Assembly: GCA_965221445.1 (NCBI GenBank)
Contig: CBDCSF010000013.1
Location: 1,302,001 to 1,366,000 of the forward strand
Source: MPNP01 sp965221445
Lineage (GTDB): Bacteria > Pseudomonadota > Alphaproteobacteria > Rhodobacterales > Rhodobacteraceae
Direction: 5' to 3'
DNA: 64,000 nucleotides
Under the pieces are notes generated by a model. That model saw only the letters and a list, made by a program, of their open reading frames with translations. It was not told the origin of the DNA and ran no database searches. Below, one piece after another: positions 16,609 to 26,092 of this stretch (positions are counted from its first letter, which is position 1; every line of letters begins with the position of its first letter). The translations under genes and the position numbers were made by a program.

Positions 16609-17853
16609 GTGGCCAAAATTGTAATGAAATTTGGTGGCACCTCTGTTGCTAACCTGGAACGAATGCGAGTGGCAGCCTCTTATGTTAAGGAGGAAGTGGA
16701 CAAGGGTAATGAAGTTATCGTAATTGTTTCAGCAATGGCTGGGGAAACCAATAAGTTAGTTGAAACGGTAAACTCAGTTTCCCCATTTTTCGATGCCAGA
16801 GAATATGATGCTGTGGTTTCTTCAGGTGAGAATGTAACCTCGGGAATCTTGGCTTTAATTTTACAGGATATGAAAATACCTGCACGGAGTTGGCAAGGCT
16901 GGCAGGTACCAATAACAACATCTTCTACTCATAGTGCTGCCCAAATCAAGGATATTTCCACGGCAAACCTTAGTGCCAAGTTTGAAGAAGGATTGAAAGT
17001 TGCTGTTATTGCCGGTTTCCAGGGGATAAGTGAAGAAAACAGAATAACCACTCTAGGACGTGGTGGGTCTGACCTGACAGCTGTGGCATTTGCTGCCAAA
17101 TTCGGATGTCAACGATGTGATATATTTACTGACGTTGAAGGAGTTTATACTGCAGACCCCAGAATTGTATTCAAGGCCAGAAAACTAAACAGAATTTCCT
17201 ACGATGAAATGCTTGAACTGGCTTCCCTGGGTGCAAAGGTCTTGCAAACCAGATCAGTTCAAATGGCAATGGCGCACCAGGTCCCGGTTTATGTCCGATC
17301 AAGTTTTTCAGGAAAACCTGGAACCCTGGTCTGTAATGAGGATGAGAAAATGGAGAATAGAACTATTTCAGGAATTGCTCATTCCCGTGATGAAGCAAAA
17401 ATATCAATCATTTCAGTTGCTGATCGGCCGGGGATAGCAGCAATTATATTCGGTGCCCTATCAAATAATGGGGTAAATGTTGATATGATTGTTCAAAATA
17501 TTTCAGAAAGTGGCCGTACCGATATTACTTTTTCCTGCCCCATTGATCAATCTGCCACTGCTGAAAAGGCCTTATTGCAAGCTAAGGAAGATGACCTTGT
17601 TAATTTTAGAGAGGTTGTACAGGACTTGGAGGTTTGTAAGGTATCAGTAGTTGGCATTGGAATGCGGTCTCAATCTGGAGTGGCGGCCAAGATGTTCTCC
17701 GTATTAGCAGATGAAGGAATTAATATTAAAGTCATATCCACATCAGAAATCAAAATTTCGGTTCTCGTGGACCGAAAATACATGGAATTGGCTGTTCAGG
17801 CACTTCATGAAAAATTTGAACTTCACACCAATAGGATTTCTACAAGCTTATGA
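16609..17853 (+). CDS. lysC: aspartate kinase
   Basis: This 414-residue monofunctional aspartokinase starts with GTG and has KFGGTSVAN at the N-terminus, the GRGGSDLTAVAFA and FTDVEGVYTADPR substrate/ATP segments, and two C-terminal ACT domains (from about residue 265). It phosphorylates aspartate at the entry to Lys, Met, Thr and diaminopimelate synthesis and is normally feedback-inhibited by Lys and/or Thr through the ACT domains. Its stop overlaps ptsP as ATGA; the lysC-ptsP pair is typical of alphaproteobacteria. Confidence 0.96.
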   Translation: MAKIVMKFGGTSVANLERMRVAASYVKEEVDKGNEVIVIVSAMAGETNKLVETVNSVSPFFDAREYDAVVSSGENVTSGILALILQDMKIPARSWQGWQVPITTSSTHSAAQIKDISTANLSAKFEEGLKVAVIAGFQGISEENRITTLGRGGSDLTAVAFAAKFGCQRCDIFTDVEGVYTADPRIVFKARKLNRISYDEMLELASLGAKVLQTRSVQMAMAHQVPVYVRSSFSGKPGTLVCNEDEKMENRTISGIAHSRDEAKISIISVADRPGIAAIIFGALSNNGVNVDMIVQNISESGRTDITFSCPIDQSATAEKALLQAKEDDLVNFREVVQDLEVCKVSVVGIGMRSQSGVAAKMFSVLADEGINIKVISTSEIKISVLVDRKYMELAVQALHEKFELHTNRISTSL

Positions 17854-20114
17854 ACGATCAGACGGTAGAAATATCATCCCAGGAATTACTTCTCAGGCTG
17901 AATGATGCCTTGGCCAGTGAGGGAGATGGGCAGCAGCGACTAAACCAAATTGCTGAAATCGTAGCCCAGTCAATGGGTGTTGATGTATGTTCCATTTATC
18001 TCCACCGAGATCCAAAAACGCTTGAACTCTGTGCAACCAAAGGTTTGAATCCTGAGGCAGTACATGTTACCCGTCTTAGAGTTACTGAGGGTCTTGTCGG
18101 CAAGGTTTCCAGACTTTCCGAGCCGGTGAATTCTGCCGATGCACCATCAGAAAAAGGTTTCCGCTATATGGCAGAAACTGGTGAGGAACGGTATTCCTCC
18201 TTCTTAGGGGTTCCAATTCAAAGATTGGGACAAACGCTGGGGGTTTTGGTTGTTCAAACAAAAGAGGCCCGAAAATTTCAACTAGGCGAAGTCAATACTC
18301 TGGCTGTTGTAGCTACCGTATTGGCTGAGATGAGGGAAACAGGAATAATTACAGGTGAGGGTAAAGCCTTATCAGCTCTTCATACCCAGCCGGTAAGCTA
18401 TCAGGGTTTAGTTGCACACGAGGGTTTTGCTGAAGGTCGAGTTCTTTTACATGAACCAAGGGTCGTTATAACAAATCCAGTAACAGATGACCCTGAAAAA
18501 GAATTGTCTCGTCTAAACAGTGCAATATCAGAACTTCGGGGTACTGTCGATTATTTGTTGGACTCCCAAACACATCATTCCATTTCTGTGGAACAACGGG
18601 AAGTTCTGGAAACCTACAGGATGTTTGCCAATTCATCTGGGTGGTTAAACAGGATGGAAGGAAATATTGCCACTGGCTTGTCGGCTGAGGCTTCAGTTGA
18701 AAAAGAACAATCTGAAGCACGTGCCCGTATGGAGAAATCTACGGACCCTTACCTCAAGGACCGCTTCCATGATCTTGATGATCTGTTTAACCGTCTCCTT
18801 AGGATTCTAACTGGTCAGGGAAGGAATATAAAGGATGATATACCAGAAAATCCCATTCTGGTTGCAAGAAACATAGGACCAGGTGAACTTCTTGAATATG
18901 GTAGAAATTTAAGAGGAATTGTACTGGAAGAAGGTTCCGTTGGTTCGCATGCAACAATTATTGCAAGGGCCATGGCTATACCTTTAGTTATTCAGGTAAA
19001 GGGCATAACTACCGAAGCCTTGAATGATGATGTCATCTTCATTGACGGTGAAAACAAATCTGTTCATCTGAGACCTGATGAGTTTGTAGCCTCTTCAATC
19101 CATAACAGGATTGAAATGGCTGAGACTGTCAAAGCTACTTATGCCAAAATCAGAACCCTGCCTGCAATTACCAGAGATGGTAAAAACATAGGGCTTTATA
19201 TTAATGCAGGACTTATGGCAGAACTTCCAAACCTGGAAAAATCCGGGGCTGAGGGAGTGGGATTATTCCGAACCGAACTCAGGTTTTTAGATTCCCAAAA
19301 AATCCCAACAAGAAACGATCTGGCTAGCCAATACAAAACGGTTCTTGATTCAGCTGGAGGAAAGAGGGTAATATTTCGTACGGTTGACATTGGTTCGGAC
19401 AAGATGGTTCCCTACCTGAAGAGAGAGGAAGAACCCAATCCGGCCATGGGTTGGAGGGCAATCAGGATTGCGCTTGACAGGCCTGCCATACTACAAATGC
19501 AAATCCAGGCGTTAATTCAAGGCGCGGATGGACGACCTCTTAACATCATGTTCCCCATGGTTTCGAGTTATGATGAATTTACCAGGGCCAAGGAACTCTG
19601 CATTAAACAATTTGATAGGTTTCAAAGGCTTGGCAAAGTACTTCCTGCAAAAATAGAAATCGGGGCGATGTTGGAAACTCCTTCCTTGGCTTTTGCTCCA
19701 GATGATTTCTATAAAACCACCGATTTTATTTCCATCGGTGGCAATGACCTGAAACAGTTTTTCTTTGCTGCTGATCGCCAAAACGAAAAGGTTCGAGGCA
19801 GGTACCATGCTCTCTACCTGAGTTACCTGTATTTTATTGAATTTATTTGTAAACGCTGTTTGGCAAACAATACAAAGGTCAGTTATTGCGGAGAGGATGC
19901 AGGGAGACCAGAAATTGCCATTTGTTTAGCCGCCATGGGGGTAGAATCTTTCTCAATCAGATCAGCTAGCCTTGGCAAAGTGAAGCATTATCTAAGACAA
20001 GTAGATTTGACAGAAATCAAATCCCAAATTGAAGCCGCTAGAGCTCAAGGAAACACTACCTTTGATGAGGGCATCAAATCAATTATGAACAAATGTGTCA
20101 GTTCAGTAACTTGA
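17850..20114 (+). CDS. ptsP: phosphoenolpyruvate-protein phosphotransferase PtsP (EI-Ntr)
   Basis: The 754-residue protein has an N-terminal GAF domain (about 20-165), the PEP-utilising N-terminal domain, the swivelling phosphohistidine domain with His367 in VGSHATIIARAMAIP, and the C-terminal PEP-binding barrel with FRTELRFL, PMVS, and IGGNDLKQFF. It starts the nitrogen phosphotransferase relay, passing phosphate from PEP to NPr and EIIA-Ntr to tune nitrogen and potassium balance. It is cotranscribed with lysC. Length and domains are those of a complete enzyme. Confidence 0.96.
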   Translation: MNDQTVEISSQELLLRLNDALASEGDGQQRLNQIAEIVAQSMGVDVCSIYLHRDPKTLELCATKGLNPEAVHVTRLRVTEGLVGKVSRLSEPVNSADAPSEKGFRYMAETGEERYSSFLGVPIQRLGQTLGVLVVQTKEARKFQLGEVNTLAVVATVLAEMRETGIITGEGKALSALHTQPVSYQGLVAHEGFAEGRVLLHEPRVVITNPVTDDPEKELSRLNSAISELRGTVDYLLDSQTHHSISVEQREVLETYRMFANSSGWLNRMEGNIATGLSAEASVEKEQSEARARMEKSTDPYLKDRFHDLDDLFNRLLRILTGQGRNIKDDIPENPILVARNIGPGELLEYGRNLRGIVLEEGSVGSHATIIARAMAIPLVIQVKGITTEALNDDVIFIDGENKSVHLRPDEFVASSIHNRIEMAETVKATYAKIRTLPAITRDGKNIGLYINAGLMAELPNLEKSGAEGVGLFRTELRFLDSQKIPTRNDLASQYKTVLDSAGGKRVIFRTVDIGSDKMVPYLKREEEPNPAMGWRAIRIALDRPAILQMQIQALIQGADGRPLNIMFPMVSSYDEFTRAKELCIKQFDRFQRLGKVLPAKIEIGAMLETPSLAFAPDDFYKTTDFISIGGNDLKQFFFAADRQNEKVRGRYHALYLSYLYFIEFICKRCLANNTKVSYCGEDAGRPEIAICLAAMGVESFSIRSASLGKVKHYLRQVDLTEIKSQIEAARAQGNTTFDEGIKSIMNKCVSSVT

Positions 20115-20135
20115 CTCGATAAAACGGGTATTCTC

Positions 20136-20639
20136 TCAATCATCAGTAATTGTAGGTGACTTTTGGACTTTTCCTTTTAAAAATCCTCGTGTCCCTTTAA
20201 TTATCTCCAGGCATAATATTCGATTAGGGTCTGTAGGTTGAGGGAACTCAACAGTTTTGATTATTGAAAAACCAAATTTAGAGTAATAGGATTCATCTCC
20301 TACGAGTAGGATTCCCTCCCAGCCCAGCCTCAGTGCCTTCCGAATACCCGTCCAAATCAGTTGGGAACCAATCCCTTCCCCCTGATGGATGGGATGAACT
20401 GCGATAGGTCCCAGCAGGAGAACTTTTGAATTGGTTTGCCCTACCTTAATTGGCCAGAATCTTATTGTCCCGATAATTGGGCCGTTATCCTCCCTTGCAA
20501 CCACGGATAATGCATTGATTGGTTTGTTTTCAACCCTCAACTGATATGAGGATAGATTGGTTCGGCCCAAACCAAAAGCATTATCAAGCAATGCTTCGAT
20601 TTCTGCGAAATCTTCGGGTAACTCCCTTTCAAATCTCAC
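20136..20639 (-). CDS. GNAT-family N-acetyltransferase (YhbS-like)
   Basis: The 167-residue protein has the GNAT core: a beta strand LLLGPIAVHPIHQGEGIGSQLI containing the acetyl-CoA pyrophosphate loop (QGEGIG), followed by GWEGILLVGDESYYSKFGF, the classic YhbS-type ending. It starts with GTG at 20639 and converges with ptsP, leaving about 20 bases between stops. Substrate unknown. Confidence 0.88.
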   Translation of the reverse strand: MRFERELPEDFAEIEALLDNAFGLGRTNLSSYQLRVENKPINALSVVAREDNGPIIGTIRFWPIKVGQTNSKVLLLGPIAVHPIHQGEGIGSQLIWTGIRKALRLGWEGILLVGDESYYSKFGFSIIKTVEFPQPTDPNRILCLEIIKGTRGFLKGKVQKSPTITDD

Positions 20640-20828
20640 GATCTAACACCGCTCATAATCATGGAAAATTAGATATTTTACCAATTGGTAAATCGTTATA
20701 GTATCCAAGTCAGAGGAAACATTTGATTTCGTAAACCAAGGGCGTGGTATCAGAATAGTTGCAAATACCTTTGCGTTATTACCTTGGGTTACCTATCTAT
20801 TATCAATTATTCCCACATGAATAGGTAT

Positions 20829-21158
20829 TTACGCTGGAAGTTTGTTATTTTGGACTAAAGGGTACGTCACTCCTTCATACCGCTTAAGATGAGCAATCAT
20901 AGAGAGCAGATTACTGGCCTTCGGATTACCCTTGGTACTTAGCATGCGCATCAAGTTTTTGGGATCTTGTTTCATGTCTATTGCTAATGTTTTAAACCCA
21001 ACGGTGGCGTTTATATAGTGGCGAAGCAGTACCTTGCCTGTTTCAAGGTCGCCGTTTAGTAAAACCTCAATTGCTTCGTATAATAAGCCAACACAAAAAT
21101 CTGGATCGCGTTGTGCGCGTTCTTTAACCGCTTCATTAAAATCCTTGGTTAGTGGCAT
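20829..21158 (-). CDS. antitoxin of HigBA-like type II toxin-antitoxin system
   Basis: The 109-residue protein begins MPLTKDFNEAVKERAQRDPDF and has a central helix-turn-helix (TVGFKTLAIDMKQDPKNLMRML) as in the putative addiction-module antidote family (COG3636). ATG 21158 has AGGAA seven bases upstream; the frame open to 21254 overlaps the toxin and is not preferred. The toxin gene lies just upstream with one base between, the toxin-first order of higBA. The antitoxin itself looks intact. Confidence 0.85.
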   Translation of the reverse strand: MPLTKDFNEAVKERAQRDPDFCVGLLYEAIEVLLNGDLETGKVLLRHYINATVGFKTLAIDMKQDPKNLMRMLSTKGNPKASNLLSMIAHLKRYEGVTYPLVQNNKLPA

Positions 21159-21159
21159 G

Positions 21160-21476
21160 TTAATTTCCTTTCTTCTTTCGATATTTATAATCGTCCCAGA
21201 ACTCCCTTGTCCTCTTGATGTCTTTTGATTGATGCCTCTTTGTACCACCGCCAAGTAAAATCACAATCTGGTCACCATCATTCCCAAAATATATTCGATA
21301 ACCTGCACCAAAATGGATACGTCTTTCAAACAAACCCAGACTTAAACTTTTAACATCCCCGAAATTACCATTTTCTATCCTAGAGAGAACGTTCATTATC
21401 TTTTTAGCTGAAACTGTATCCAGCTTATAATACCAATCATTAAAAGGCTCCTTTTCCTGTTCTGTGATTTATACAT
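21160..21476 (-). pseudogene. toxin of HigB/RelE type (addiction-module killer), frameshifted at its start
   Basis: The C-terminal part is a normal COG3657-type toxin with GNFGDVKSLSLGLFERRIHFGAGYRIYF and GGGTKRHQSKDIKRTREFW. In-frame sequence continues upstream of ATG 21396 as TEQEKEPFNDWYYKLD, the expected N-terminus, but meets TAA at 21471-21469 with no start. ATG 21476 begins in another frame; adding one A in the A-run at 21468-21470 gives MYKITEQEKE and restores the full toxin of about 105 residues. It is either inactivated by a one-base deletion or a sequencing error. Translation from 21396 would lack the first strand and helix. Confidence 0.7.
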
Positions 21477-21833
21477 CAAGGCTTAACATAGAAGAGTCAT
21501 GGTATCATAAATATCACCTATTTCAAGATTGCAATGAAAATAGGATTTGTCGTATATCAGTTTAGTTTTGAAAGACTTGCCATGACATTACAACAAATCA
21601 TGAATGGAGCGAAAGGCTTTACCATTTTGGATATGTATTTGAGTTTTTAAACTTTCTGACTCCAAATCCTGAAAAACCTTTAATTCTCAGTATCTAAATT
21701 GCCTGAATTAGTTTTCAAACGCATTGGAATTGGTTACGTAACCTCCATAAATAAAAGATAGAGTTTAAATTCTTGTTAACTTTAATTTGACGAGAAAATC
21801 AATTTCAAATTTTTGCTATGAAAGGAATACTAT
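21477..21833. other. 357-base intergenic region upstream of mtnP
   Basis: The stretch is A/T-rich with no ORF of convincing length and no strong hairpin. It should contain the promoters of the divergent higBA-like pair and of mtnP. An AAGGAA Shine-Dalgarno lies directly before ATG 21834. Confidence 0.5.
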
Positions 21834-22724
21834 ATGAATACCCCTGTAGTAGGAGTTATTGGTGGATCTGGTCTTTATGAAATAGATATACTGAAAAATC
21901 AGAAATGGGTAGAAATTGAAACTCCCTGGGGAACACCATCGGATGCCATTCTGACCGGTGAAATTAGCGGATTGGAGTTTAAATTCCTACCTCGACATGG
22001 GCGAGGTCATGTGCATTCACCCACAAGTGTCCCCTATCAAGCAAATATAGACGCCTTAAAGCAACTTGGAGTTACTGATATAATTTCCATTTCCGCTTGC
22101 GGTTCATTTCGTGAAGAAATGGAACCTGGTGATTTCGTTATCGTTGATCAGTTTATTGACCGTACAGTAAACAGGGAAAAATCATTTTTTGGACCTGGTT
22201 GTGTCGCTCATGTTTCCATGGCCTATCCCGTTTGCCAGAGACTTGCCGAAATCTGTAAAACTGCCTCTGAATCGATAGGGGTGAAAACCCATGCCAAAGG
22301 GACTTACCTTGCAATGGAAGGTCCTCAATTTTCGACCTTGAGTGAATCAAGGCTATACAGGGATGTTTGGCAGTGTGATGTGATAGGAATGACCAATATG
22401 CCTGAAGCGAAGTTGGCCCGGGAAGCTGAAATCTGTTATGCAACCATTGCGATGGTTACCGATTATGATTGTTGGCACCCTAACCATGGAGAAATCGATA
22501 TCGAGAAGCTATTGGGTGTTCTACGAAAAAACACACAGTTGGCCAGTGAATTGATCCTGAAACTTCCAGATTTGATCGGTACTGAGAGACCTCCTTGTCC
22601 ATTCGGATGTGACAGGGTACTTGACTATTCCATCCTTACCCCTCCAGAAATGAGATCAAAGGATGCAACAGATAAATTGGCTACCATCCTAAGACGAGTT
22701 CAACAGTCAACACAAGAATCTTAA
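21834..22724 (+). CDS. mtnP: S-methyl-5'-thioadenosine phosphorylase
   Basis: This 296-residue protein of the purine nucleoside phosphorylase family has the N-terminal phosphate loop VIGGSGLYEI, RHGRGHVHSPTSVPYQANI, the substrate segment YLAMEGPQFSTLSESRLYR and GMTNMPEAKLAREAE, and VTDYDCWHP. It splits methylthioadenosine with phosphate into adenine and methylthioribose-1-phosphate in methionine salvage. It is followed by a DMT-family transporter. The call of MtnP over purine nucleoside phosphorylase rests on the MTA-type motifs. Confidence 0.95.
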   Translation: MNTPVVGVIGGSGLYEIDILKNQKWVEIETPWGTPSDAILTGEISGLEFKFLPRHGRGHVHSPTSVPYQANIDALKQLGVTDIISISACGSFREEMEPGDFVIVDQFIDRTVNREKSFFGPGCVAHVSMAYPVCQRLAEICKTASESIGVKTHAKGTYLAMEGPQFSTLSESRLYRDVWQCDVIGMTNMPEAKLAREAEICYATIAMVTDYDCWHPNHGEIDIEKLLGVLRKNTQLASELILKLPDLIGTERPPCPFGCDRVLDYSILTPPEMRSKDATDKLATILRRVQQSTQES

Positions 22725-22764
22725 GTGTATTTGAATTGATCCTGTTTCCAACTGGTTGGTTATA

Positions 22765-23634
22765 ATGGCGATTAGTGAACGATCAAAGGGGTTAATCATA
22801 ATCCTGATTGCAGTTATCTCCTTTGTACCGGACAGTCTATTCATCAAACTTATCCAAACCTCAACATTCAACCTAACCTTTTGGCGGTCCTTTATCTCGG
22901 GTACAATAATTATCCTGGTTCTGGCTTTGGTTCAGAGAAATAATCCAATTAAAGAAATTTCCAAAGCTGGATGGGCTGGATATGTGTATATTTTTCTGTT
23001 GGCCACAGCTTCACTTTTGTTTGTGTATGCTATCAGAACAACATCGGTTGCAAATGCCTTGTTCATTATCAGCACTTCACCGATGTTTGCGGCAATAGCC
23101 AGCAGAATAATTTTGAAAGAACCCCTGAATTCCAGCCTGATTTGGGCAATAGCCCTTTCGATGGTAGGGATTGGATTAATTTCCAGTGGTTCTCTCACTA
23201 TTAGAACAGATGCTATTTGGGGCGATTTGGCATCATTATTGGTAGCGGTTATGATTGCAATCAAACACACGGTAGCCCGTAAGGCCAAAGCTTTCTCCAT
23301 GGTTCCAGCCGCAGGTTTGGCACATATATTGCTTGCCTTCACGTTATTAATCTTTACTGATGTAAGTTTCCTGAACACAAGGGATATGGTCTATGTCCTT
23401 ATTCTTGGTATAGTATTTATACCGGTTGCGACCAGCCTTATGGCTTTGGGTCCAAGGTACCTTCCAGCACCTGAGGTGGCCTTGATTATACTATTGGAAG
23501 CGATATTGGCACCCTTGTTGGTTTGGGCAGTATTGGGAGAAGAACCTACAAGGCTGGCAATATTGGGAGGCTCCTTGGTTATTGTGGTATTGGCAGTTTA
23601 TAACTACTATCAATTGAAATATTTTAGTATGTAG
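22765..23634 (+). CDS. EamA/DMT-superfamily membrane transporter
   Basis: About 289 residues with ten hydrophobic segments in two EamA repeats, starting MAISERSKGLIIILIAVISFVPDS. The second repeat holds the typical TSLMALGPRYLPAPEVALI and LLEAILAPLLVWAVLGEEPT words. Members export amino acids, nucleobases or other metabolites. ATG 22765 is preferred to the upstream TTG at 22756. It lies between mtnP and the methylated-amine operon; its cargo is unknown. Confidence 0.9.
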   Translation: MAISERSKGLIIILIAVISFVPDSLFIKLIQTSTFNLTFWRSFISGTIIILVLALVQRNNPIKEISKAGWAGYVYIFLLATASLLFVYAIRTTSVANALFIISTSPMFAAIASRIILKEPLNSSLIWAIALSMVGIGLISSGSLTIRTDAIWGDLASLLVAVMIAIKHTVARKAKAFSMVPAAGLAHILLAFTLLIFTDVSFLNTRDMVYVLILGIVFIPVATSLMALGPRYLPAPEVALIILLEAILAPLLVWAVLGEEPTRLAILGGSLVIVVLAVYNYYQLKYFSM

Positions 23635-23680
23635 GATTTTGTCTTTTGGCTAGATATTGATCAAAATTGAGAGGCTTTTA

Positions 23681-26092
23681 ATGAAATCTCACTACAGGGT
23701 TGTTGTCATTGGTGGAGGCGTAGTTGGTTGTTCGGTCCTTTATCATTTAGCAAAATTCGGTTGGAAAGACGTAGCCCTTCTGGAAAGATCGGTACTTGCG
23801 GCCGGCTCAAGCTGGCATGCTGCTGGTGGGTTTCATGCCCTAAATGCTGATCCGAATATAGCTTCTTTACAAGCCTATACTATTGATCTCCTTTCAGAAA
23901 TCGAAAAGGAATCCGGTCAGTCTGTAGGTATGCACATGACTGGTGGTTTAACCTTGGCCGGGACCCAGGACAGGTGGGAATGGCTTCAAAGTGCCTATCG
24001 AATATTCCAGACCATGGGGATTGAAGATGTTCGCCTAGTTACCCCTGAAGAAGCTGGTTCACTTTGCCCCATAATGTCAACTGAGGGGATATTAGGGGGT
24101 CTTTGGGCTGACCGTGAAGGATATATTGATACGACCGGAACTGTTCAGGCCTATGCCAAAGCTGCGAAGATACAAGGTGCAGATGTCATTGAGGGCAACA
24201 GGGTTCTGGAACTGAAGCCCGTTTCGGAAGGATGGCAGGTAGTTACTGAAAAGGGAACCGTAACTTGTGAACATGTAGTCAATGCAGCAGGGTTATGGGC
24301 CAAGCAAGTTGGTAGAATGGCTGGGATAGAACTTCCAGTTTCACCCTTGGCACATCATTACTTACTTACCGAAACAATACCCGAAGTTGCGGCGTTGGAG
24401 CAGGAATTGCCTTTGGTGGTTGATTTGGAAGGCTTTACCTATATGCGGCAGGATCAAAAGGGAATGCTACTGGGGATATATGAGATTAACCATGAACATT
24501 GGATGATGGATGGTGCTCCTTGGGATTATGGAATGGAACTCCTTGAGGAGGATCTAGACCGCATTGAACATGAATTGGAACTGGGGTTTAACAGGTACCC
24601 GGTTTTACAGAATGCTGGGGTAAAAAACTGGGTATGTGGTGCGTTTACCTTTTCACCTGACGGTAATCCGCTGGTAGGACCAATTCACGGTGTTAGGGGG
24701 TATTGGAGCGCGTGTGCTGTTATGGCTGGATTCCTCCAAGGTGGAGGAGTAGGAAAATCCCTTGCCGAGTGGATGATTTATGGTGAACCAGAAGCTGATG
24801 TCTTCGGCATGGATATCGCCAGATATGGCAGTTATGCAGAAAACAAGGAATATATTAAACAAACTACCGGACAGTTCTATACCCGTCGATTTGTCATGAC
24901 CTATCCAAATGAACAACTGCCGGCTGGTCGACCTCTGTCAAAAACACCTTCCTACTCTGGCATGACAGGTGATGGTGCTCGATGGGGAGCGACCTATGGT
25001 CTCGAAATTCCCTTGTACTATGCTCCAGAAGGGTTTGAAGAGCAACCTACATTAAAGAGGTCCAACGCCTATCCCATTGTAGAAACGGAATGCCACGCCG
25101 TCCGAAACAATTCGGGACTACTGGATATCAGTGGATTTTCCCGATTTGAAATAACGGGAAACAGGGCTGAACAATGGCTAAATTGGGTCATGGCTTCGCA
25201 ATTACCCTCCCCAGGCCGGATTAAACTTGCTCCAATGCTTTCACCGCAAGGGAAGTTGAAGGGGGATTTGACCCTGTTTAACTGGGGTGATGGTACCTGG
25301 TGGATAATGGGAAGTTACTACCTTCGGGCCTGGCATATGAGATGGTTTAACAACCACTTGACCGAAGGAGTTTCCATCAGGGATATTTCTGAGGAGATGC
25401 TGGGATTTTCTGTCTCTGGACCCAATGCCCGTAAAATTGTCCTAAAGGTAACAGACAGTGATGTAACCAACAATACTTTCCCATTTATGACCTGTCGGGA
25501 AATGGACATCGGTTTGATCAGGGCCAAGGTAGCTCGTATATCCGTTGCCGGTGAATTGGGTTTTGAAATCAATTGCCCGGTTTCTTGTCATGAATCCTTA
25601 CGGAATACATTACTTGAAGCTGGTAGACCTGAAGGAATGGTTGAATACGGGTATAATGCCCTCTTGTCCTTAAGGCTGGAAAAGAGTTTTGGTATCTGGA
25701 GTACGGAGTTTACACAGGCTTATACTCCTGGTATGACGGGACTGGACCGGTGGATTGATTGGAACAAACCCGACTTTGTGGGACGAACCAAAGCGTTGGA
25801 GGAAAAAGAGGTAAATTCTCCTCCAATGGTTTTGGTAACTCTGGAAATTGATGCTCTTGATGCAGATGCAAGTGGCTATGAACCCATTTGGCAGGATAAT
25901 TCGAGAGTAGGATTTGTAACTTCCGGGGGTTATGGTCATACGGTCAAAAAATCCTTGGCAATGGCATTGGTGAATCCTGAATTTTCCAGACCTGGAACCG
26001 AACTAACCGTTCATATTGTTGGTGTTGAACGTCCAGCCAAGGTTATTCCGAGTTCTCCATATGATCCTTCGGGACAAGCAATGAGAGGTTAA
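23681..26092 (+). CDS. dimethylglycine/sarcosine dehydrogenase-like FAD enzyme with GcvT domain
   Basis: The protein of 803 residues has an N-terminal DAO oxidoreductase domain with the dinucleotide motif VVIGGGVVGCSVLYHLA and SSWHAAGG, whose His46 matches the covalent flavin attachment site of dimethylglycine dehydrogenases. A linker follows and then the tetrahydrofolate-binding GcvT and GcvT-C domains (about 430-800). These enzymes demethylate N-methylglycines and pass formaldehyde to folate. GAGAGG precedes ATG 23681. The next gene starts directly after its TAA, so it is coupled with the MttB-like gene. Confidence 0.9.
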   Translation: MKSHYRVVVIGGGVVGCSVLYHLAKFGWKDVALLERSVLAAGSSWHAAGGFHALNADPNIASLQAYTIDLLSEIEKESGQSVGMHMTGGLTLAGTQDRWEWLQSAYRIFQTMGIEDVRLVTPEEAGSLCPIMSTEGILGGLWADREGYIDTTGTVQAYAKAAKIQGADVIEGNRVLELKPVSEGWQVVTEKGTVTCEHVVNAAGLWAKQVGRMAGIELPVSPLAHHYLLTETIPEVAALEQELPLVVDLEGFTYMRQDQKGMLLGIYEINHEHWMMDGAPWDYGMELLEEDLDRIEHELELGFNRYPVLQNAGVKNWVCGAFTFSPDGNPLVGPIHGVRGYWSACAVMAGFLQGGGVGKSLAEWMIYGEPEADVFGMDIARYGSYAENKEYIKQTTGQFYTRRFVMTYPNEQLPAGRPLSKTPSYSGMTGDGARWGATYGLEIPLYYAPEGFEEQPTLKRSNAYPIVETECHAVRNNSGLLDISGFSRFEITGNRAEQWLNWVMASQLPSPGRIKLAPMLSPQGKLKGDLTLFNWGDGTWWIMGSYYLRAWHMRWFNNHLTEGVSIRDISEEMLGFSVSGPNARKIVLKVTDSDVTNNTFPFMTCREMDIGLIRAKVARISVAGELGFEINCPVSCHESLRNTLLEAGRPEGMVEYGYNALLSLRLEKSFGIWSTEFTQAYTPGMTGLDRWIDWNKPDFVGRTKALEEKEVNSPPMVLVTLEIDALDADASGYEPIWQDNSRVGFVTSGGYGHTVKKSLAMALVNPEFSRPGTELTVHIVGVERPAKVIPSSPYDPSGQAMRG

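Noticed and set aside
22932..23378. 148-residue minus-strand ORF over the DMT transporter
   Set aside because: Antisense of a membrane protein gene, which often leaves open frames.
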